Source: an uncultured Pseudomonas sp. (GTDB taxonomy: Bacteria; Pseudomonadota; Gammaproteobacteria; Pseudomonadales; Pseudomonadaceae). Taken from it: a DNA stretch of 64,000 nucleotides. The position numbers and the translations under genes were made by a program. The notes beneath the pieces were generated by a model, which saw nothing but the letters and a program-made list of their open reading frames with translations, made no database searches and was not told the origin of the DNA. Of the stretch, positions 59,933-64,000 are shown piece by piece. Positions within the stretch are counted from its first letter, which is position 1; the number at the start of each line of letters is the position of its first letter. The DNA is taken from positions 3,782,001 through 3,846,000 of the forward strand of contig NZ_OX044366.1 in the NCBI RefSeq assembly GCF_943846705.1, given 5' to 3'.

Positions 59933-60808
59933 TCAGAACGTCGGCATTGGCAGGTTTGCCATACGCTCGGCACCGCCGTTGCGCTCGCAATATTGGGCTT
60001 CACTGCAGTGCACATAGGTTTCCAGGTAACGCTGCCAGCCGTTGTCTTCACTGGCGCTAGCGCTGTAGTCTTTCAGGTGCTGCATGTCCCAGCCATAAGC
60101 TGGGCCGCAGGCGGTAGGGTGCGCACCCAGAGGTGCCTCAATAACCCCAGTGACCATGGAGCGCTCAAACCCGCCGAAGCGTGCGGTGGCGGCATCCACG
60201 GCCAAGCAGTCCTCCACCACTTCGGCGGAAACGAAGCACTTTTGCGCGGCACGCGCCATGTGCTGATCGAAGTACACGTCGTTACCCGTGATCAGCGTGT
60301 TGCCCAGGCGATCGGCACGGTTGACATGGACAAAGGCGACATCCAGGTTCAGCGCCGGCATGGCCAACAACACCTCGCCATCGGCGTAGGGTGAGCTGAT
60401 CAGTTTCAACTCAGGGTTGTGGGTCAATACGTCGGTGGCCAGACCCGCACGTGCTGGTAGAAACGGCAGACGCATAGCCGCGGCCTTTAGGCCCCACTGA
60501 AACAGGCCTTCGTCCAACTCCATCACATCCAGGGTGCCGGCCTCACGTACCTTGCGAAAGTAAGGTTCCAGTGGAATGGCATCCATGGTGGCGAAACCGA
60601 AGATCAGCTTCTTCACCTTGCCTGCCGCACACAGCATGCCGACCTCTGGACCGCCATAGGCGACCACGGTCAGGTCCTTCACGTCGCTGCGCAAAATCTC
60701 GCGCACCATCGCCATCGGCTTACGCCGCGGCCCCCAGCCACCGAAACCGATGGTCATGCCATCACGTAATTGGCCCACTGCATCCGCAGCGGTCATCAAC
60801 TTATTCAT
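59933..60808 (-). CDS. ipdA: COCHEA-CoA hydrolase alpha subunit
   Basis: 291 aa, CoA-transferase alpha-type chain with the glycine-rich MTIGFGGWGPRRKPMAMVRE N-terminal loop, VVAYGGPEVGMLCAAGKVKK and VHVNRADRLGN. This is the IpdA layout; the partner IpdB follows directly. The start overlaps the hsaC stop by 4 bp, so ring-A cleavage and ring-C/D degradation are translated as one unit. IpdAB adds water across the C-C bond of COCHEA-CoA in the mycobacterial pathway. Confidence 0.89.
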   Translation of the reverse strand: MNKLMTAADAVGQLRDGMTIGFGGWGPRRKPMAMVREILRSDVKDLTVVAYGGPEVGMLCAAGKVKKLIFGFATMDAIPLEPYFRKVREAGTLDVMELDEGLFQWGLKAAAMRLPFLPARAGLATDVLTHNPELKLISSPYADGEVLLAMPALNLDVAFVHVNRADRLGNTLITGNDVYFDQHMARAAQKCFVSAEVVEDCLAVDAATARFGGFERSMVTGVIEAPLGAHPTACGPAYGWDMQHLKDYSASASEDNGWQRYLETYVHCSEAQYCERNGGAERMANLPMPTF

Positions 60809-61707
60809 TGCTGTTGCTCCTGACGGCCAGCATTGAAGTCATGCCCCCAGATGCTGACTTTGGTGAATTCAAAGGCTGTGTGGTTATTCCAGTCGACCTG
60901 CAAGCCACCCCAGCCGAACTCCAGATCGAAGCCCGAAGGGGTTTTCATGTAGAAGGACGTCATACGGTCGTTGAGGTGCTGACCCAGGGTCGCCGACAGC
61001 GGCACACCATGGGCCAGACGCCGGTCATGGGCGCGGCCGACTTCGGTCATCGAGTCGACCTCGACCATCACATGCACGCACTTGCTCGGCACGTCGTACT
61101 CGGCAATGGCCAGGCTGTGATGCCGAGCATTGGCGCAGTGGAGGAAATGCAGGCGGATCGGCGGGGCATTCGGATCAGGGCGGAAATTGAACAGGTCGGA
61201 CGTTTCGAAGCCCAACACCTCACGGTAGAACGCCGCGCACTTGTCGAAGTCAGGTGCTGGCAGCACGGTATGCCCCAGCCCCATATCGCCGGTGAGAAAG
61301 CGCGGCACACCCTGGGGCGAAATAAAGGGCGCACAATCTGACAAATAGCCCCACGTCAGCTCATGGCGGTTGCCAGCGGGGTCTTGCAGCAGCGCCGCCT
61401 CGTTAACCCCGCGCTGAGCGCAGAAGGCTTTATCGGCCAGGCGATACTCCACGTCACAGGCATCCAGCTTCGCCAGCATCGCATCGAAGGCGCTTTTGCC
61501 AGCCAGCTCCCAGCCAGAGGCCAGGTAACGGTTGTCTTCGCCTTCGACGACCAAGATGCGGAACGGGCGCTCGTCCATCTTCAGATAGAGACCGCCGCCG
61601 GGGGCAGGAGAAGTCATCATGCCCAGCACGTTCTCGGCGTAATGCTGCCACTTTTGCACATCATCAATCTGCGCCACGAAATAGCTCAGTGCCCGAATCT
61701 CACTCAT
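60805..61707 (-). CDS. hsaC: 4,5-9,10-diseco steroid extradiol dioxygenase
   Basis: Type I extradiol dioxygenase (300 aa from ATG 61707 with GAGGAG; the longer open frame to 61965 includes the terminator region and is not coding). Iron ligands are His146 (GLGHTVL), His212 (VHVMVEV) and Glu263 (FDLEFGW). Second-shell residues His197 (HHSLA), His244 (GQHLNDRM) and Tyr253 match the BphC/HsaC set. It cleaves the catechol 3,4-DHSA between C4 and C5. First gene of the long operon, preceded by motif A. No hsaD hydrolase follows. Confidence 0.92.
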   Translation of the reverse strand: MSEIRALSYFVAQIDDVQKWQHYAENVLGMMTSPAPGGGLYLKMDERPFRILVVEGEDNRYLASGWELAGKSAFDAMLAKLDACDVEYRLADKAFCAQRGVNEAALLQDPAGNRHELTWGYLSDCAPFISPQGVPRFLTGDMGLGHTVLPAPDFDKCAAFYREVLGFETSDLFNFRPDPNAPPIRLHFLHCANARHHSLAIAEYDVPSKCVHVMVEVDSMTEVGRAHDRRLAHGVPLSATLGQHLNDRMTSFYMKTPSGFDLEFGWGGLQVDWNNHTAFEFTKVSIWGHDFNAGRQEQQQ

Positions 61708-61746
61708 GCCGTAACTCCTCATCCACTGGCTTGATAGCTTGCAGAG

Positions 61747-61790
61747 ATTGTTACGCGCAGACCTGGCGCATTCATCGTCCGTTGAGACTA
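61747..61790 (-). promoter_or_regulatory. Shared motif A: activator-type promoter of the hsaC-ipdAB operon
   Basis: On the minus strand TAGTC-TCAACG-GACGATGA (61790-61772), then 19 nt, then AACAAT (61752-61747), 39 nt before the hsaC ATG. The spacer lengths are the same as in motif C, where the -10 is also AACAAT. Confidence 0.75.
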
Positions 61791-61859
61791 AAGGAATTGG
61801 GGCTTGTGGCGGGGGGGCAAAAACCCGGCAAGAGCCCGGCAGCAGCGCATGACTGCAGG

Positions 61860-61896
61860 CAAAAAAAAAGCCGTCCATGGTTGCCAATGGACGGCC
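61860..61896 (-). terminator. Terminator of the DUF35-MaoC/aldolase operon
   Basis: On the minus strand a 9-bp stem GCCGTCCAT/ATGGACGGC with an 8-nt loop and a run of nine T residues, 44 bp beyond the fusion-gene stop. It insulates the hsaC promoter from upstream transcription. Confidence 0.9.
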
Positions 61897-61939
61897 AAAA
61901 TCTAATTTACAGCGACAGACACAGCACCAAAAAAACGCA

Positions 61940-62884
61940 TTACATATACAGAACCACCAACTCATTGATCACCGCTGGGCGCTCCTGCCCAACGACGTGA
62001 ATATTGCACTCCAGGATCATCTGCGTGCCGCGTGCCAATACCTCGACCGACTTGACCCGCATGCGCGAGTGCAGCAGCGAGCCGGCCGGTACCGGACTGG
62101 GGAAGCGCAGCCGCTCGGAGCCATAGTTGACCATATTGGTGAACCCTGTGACCTCGAAACCGAGCGGCACCTGCATACGTGACATCAGTACCTGCACCAG
62201 CGCACCGTGGGCAATGGTGCCGCCGAACGGGCCTTCCTTGCGCGCACGCTCGGGGTCCGTATGAATCCAGTAATCGTCGCCGGACAGGGCCGCGAACTGA
62301 TCGATCAAGGCTTGGTCCACCAGGATCTGGTTGCTCCAGCCACTGAACTGCTCAGAGACCAGCGCCCGCAAGGCGTCGATATCTTTCACGGCGATTTGCT
62401 GCTTGGCCACCCCGCTCTCCTGAGCCGGGGCCGCTGGCGCTTTTAGCACCTCATCACGCGACTCCAGCGCAACATCGCTGCCGGTGTAGCGCAACAGCAT
62501 GCTGCCGTCGGCTTTGACCCGCGCCAAGACCGGCTTGACGCGCATTCCCACCTTGAGCTGCTCGGGGTCGAGGCCCACCAGGGTGGTATTCATCCGCACC
62601 CCCTGATCCAACTCCACCACCGCCAGGATCTGCGGCTCGGCACTGGCAAACTCGGGCAGTGTTGGCACTCGCGCCACGGTATAGGTGTACAGCGTGCCCG
62701 CCCCGGAAACCGCTTTCCAGGTCAACTGGTGCGACCAGCAATGGCTGCAATGACGGCGCGGGTAAAAAACCCACAACTGGCAGGCGTCGCACTGCTGCAA
62801 CATCACCTGACCTTGCTTGAGCCCTTCCCAAAAGGGTGCGGAAATCGCCGTCGGCAGCGGCATTGGTTTATTGCTCATGCTCAA
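61940..62884 (-). CDS. DUF35-MaoC fusion (domain order reversed relative to ChsH2)
   Basis: 314 aa. The N-terminal DUF35/OB part (about 1-130) has a zinc-ribbon (CDACQLWVFYPRRHCSHC) and GAGTLYTYTVAR. A linker of about 40 residues (APAAPAQESGVAKQQ) follows. The C-terminal MaoC half (about 175-314) carries FAALSGDDYWIHTDPERA and GPFGGTIAHGALVQV. So it combines the same two activities as ChsH2, hydratase and aldolase-partner, but in opposite order. It overlaps the thiolase-like gene by 4 bp. A role in an earlier (C5) side-chain cycle of bile acids (Shy1/Sal1-type steps of strain Chol1) is likely but inferred. Confidence 0.82.
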   Translation of the reverse strand: MSMSNKPMPLPTAISAPFWEGLKQGQVMLQQCDACQLWVFYPRRHCSHCWSHQLTWKAVSGAGTLYTYTVARVPTLPEFASAEPQILAVVELDQGVRMNTTLVGLDPEQLKVGMRVKPVLARVKADGSMLLRYTGSDVALESRDEVLKAPAAPAQESGVAKQQIAVKDIDALRALVSEQFSGWSNQILVDQALIDQFAALSGDDYWIHTDPERARKEGPFGGTIAHGALVQVLMSRMQVPLGFEVTGFTNMVNYGSERLRFPSPVPAGSLLHSRMRVKSVEVLARGTQMILECNIHVVGQERPAVINELVVLYM

Positions 62885-64000
62885 GCCCCCTGAAGAATCA
62901 ATGCGCCCTGCTCGCTCATGACACCACCGGTGCCAGAGACGAACACCTGATCGCAGACTTTGAGCTGGCGATCACCGGCCTTACCTGCGATTTGCTGATA
63001 GGCCTCAATCACCTGCGAGAAGCCACCGGCCGAGCCTGCTTGACCGAAACTGAGCTGACCGCCGTGGGTGTTCATCGGGAAGTTGCCCTTATAGGTCAGG
63101 TCGTTTTCCAGAATGAAGCGCATCCCCTCGCCCTTGGCGCAGAAACCTGCATCCTCGAGGCTGAGCAGCACAGTAATGGTGTAGCAATCGTAGATCTGCG
63201 CCGCATGCATCTGCGCCGGCGTCAGGCCAGCCATGGCAAAGGCGCTGCGCGCCGCCGGGCCGACGGGGGTCTCGGTCATGTCAGGCGAATAGCTCGGCGA
63301 TTTATAACCGAGCCGCTCACCGAAGCCGGTCACGCAGGCCGCGCGCCCCTTGGCTTTGGCCGCCAACTCCTTGGACGCGACAATCACCGCCGCGCCACCG
63401 GCCACCGGCATGACAATTTCAAGGATGTGCAAGGGATCAGCGACCATCTTGCTGTTGAGCACATCCTCGATGCTCAGGGTCTGACCGCGGAAGATCGCAT
63501 CCGGGTGAGCCTGGGCATTGAAGCGCTGATCCACGGCGATTTTGGCCATGGCCCGCTGGTCGTAACCATACTGCGCCGCATAGCGCTGAGCGATCATGGC
63601 GTAACCGGTGTTCTGCCCCATATGCCCGTAAGGCAAGTCAAACTCGGCTTCCGGTGCACCATACTGGGTGCTGTGCCCACCAAAACGCATGGCCCGCGCC
63701 ATGGCTGAGGGATCATCATCCGGGCCGAACGGTGCCATGCGCTGCGGGATAACACAGAGCACTGCCTGACAAATACCCAGCTCAATCGCGGCAGCCGCTC
63801 GCCAGATCATGCCCACGGCCGTGGTGCCGCCCAGATCGACGACCTCGGCGAAGTTCAGCGCGATGCCGAGATACTCGGCAGCCATGGCCGGCACAAAACT
63901 TGAAGCCTCATGGAAATGCGGCCCATTAATGCACAGGCCATCGATATCACTGGCTTTAAGTCCGGCGTCAGCCAAGGCCTGCGCAGCCAGATCCGCCACC
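62881..64000 (-). CDS. Thiolase-superfamily aldolase-like protein, 5' end outside window
   Basis: SCP2/Ltp-type thiolase homologue, 373 codons visible; about 30 N-terminal residues lie beyond the right edge. VVDLGGTTAVGMIWRAAAA, ADPLHILEIVMPVAGGAA, IYDCYTITVLLSLEDAGFC and the closing GTGGVMSEQGALIL match the Ltp2 family. The Tyr in IYDC is kept, but the second Tyr seen in Ltp2 (GEAYIHG) is replaced (LSFGQAG), so chemistry or substrate may differ. Adjacent to a DUF35-bearing partner, it is likely the aldolase of another side-chain cycle (inference). Confidence 0.82.
   Translation of the reverse strand, partial: VADLAAQALADAGLKASDIDGLCINGPHFHEASSFVPAMAAEYLGIALNFAEVVDLGGTTAVGMIWRAAAAIELGICQAVLCVIPQRMAPFGPDDDPSAMARAMRFGGHSTQYGAPEAEFDLPYGHMGQNTGYAMIAQRYAAQYGYDQRAMAKIAVDQRFNAQAHPDAIFRGQTLSIEDVLNSKMVADPLHILEIVMPVAGGAAVIVASKELAAKAKGRAACVTGFGERLGYKSPSYSPDMTETPVGPAARSAFAMAGLTPAQMHAAQIYDCYTITVLLSLEDAGFCAKGEGMRFILENDLTYKGNFPMNTHGGQLSFGQAGSAGGFSQVIEAYQQIAGKAGDRQLKVCDQVFVSGTGGVMSEQGALILQGA

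Noticed and set aside
61708..61965. 86-codon N-terminal extension of hsaC
   Set aside because: It would run through a terminator hairpin, a T-run and the shared promoter motif; ATG 61707 has a proper ribosome site.
11449..64000. KstR-like (TetR) operator control
   Set aside because: No TetR gene and no KstR-type palindrome were noticed; the repeated TAGTC-N6-GACGATGA motif explains the unit starts better.
11138..64000. Mobile-element origin shown by IS, integrase or att repeats
   Set aside because: No transposase, integrase or flanking tRNA repeat was found inside the window; horizontal origin remains possible but is not shown by the sequence.

Overview
The window looks like a Pseudomonas-type gammaproteobacterial chromosome. 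The left edge carries the translation cluster thrS-infC-rpmI-rplT-pheS-pheT (all minus strand, infC starting at AUU), a tRNA-Val(GAC) gene, a FAD amine oxidoreductase, a C39-like lipoprotein and etfBA. From about 11.4 kb to the right edge the window is one continuous steroid-catabolism island. No transposase, integrase, phage gene or CRISPR array was seen.

Island layout. (1) 11.4-17.2 kb, minus: an igr-like operon for the last (C3) side-chain cycle, with a short-chain dehydrogenase (SDR), ChsH2-like MaoC-DUF35, ChsE1-like and ChsE2-like acyl-CoA dehydrogenases, ChsH1-like hydratase and Ltp2-like aldolase. (2) 17.3-18.9 kb, plus: crotonase and SDR. (3) 19.0-25.4 kb, minus: hsaA, kstD, 3beta/17beta-HSD-like SDR, kshB, fadD3-like ligase. 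(4) 25.5-28.7 kb, minus: aldehyde dehydrogenase and chemoreceptor. (5) 28.9-34.8 kb, plus: HsaB-type reductase, 7alpha-HSD-like SDR, hsaE, hsaG, hsaF, MFS transporter. (6) 34.9-43.3 kb, minus: Tat amidase and 3alpha-HSD, a periplasmic Cache protein, kshA, an SDR, and two paralogous LuxR-family regulators. (7) 43.2-46.6 kb, minus: RND/MMPL transporter and Asp-box protein. (8) 46.9-61.7 kb, minus: a long operon for HIP (rings C/D) breakdown, with hsaC, ipdA, ipdB, a crotonase, ipdC, echA20, four acyl-CoA dehydrogenases, fadA6, SDR, ipdF, MaoC hydratase and thiolase. (9) 61.9 kb to the edge, minus: DUF35-MaoC fusion and a thiolase-like aldolase.

Together these encode the aerobic 9,10-seco route: hydroxysteroid oxidation (3alpha, 3beta/17beta, perhaps 7alpha), delta1-dehydrogenation (KstD), 9alpha-hydroxylation (KshAB), A-ring hydroxylation and extradiol cleavage (HsaAB, HsaC), pyruvate and propanal handling (HsaEFG), side-chain removal by acyl-CoA dehydrogenase, hydratase and retro-aldolase steps, and HIP-CoA degradation (FadD3, IpdF, IpdC, EchA20, IpdAB, FadA6). 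No HsaD hydrolase and no CYP125 is in the window. The amidase, 3alpha-HSD, 7alpha-HSD-like SDR and aldehyde dehydrogenase favour bile salts over cholesterol as the natural substrate (inference).

The most striking non-coding feature is a shared promoter architecture: TAGTC-N6-GACGATGA, then exactly 19 nt, then a -10-like hexamer. It lies upstream of seven steroid transcription units, with two weaker copies before kshA and the RND operon. It looks like the operator of a class II activator overlapping the -35 position; the two LuxR-type paralogues are the obvious candidates.
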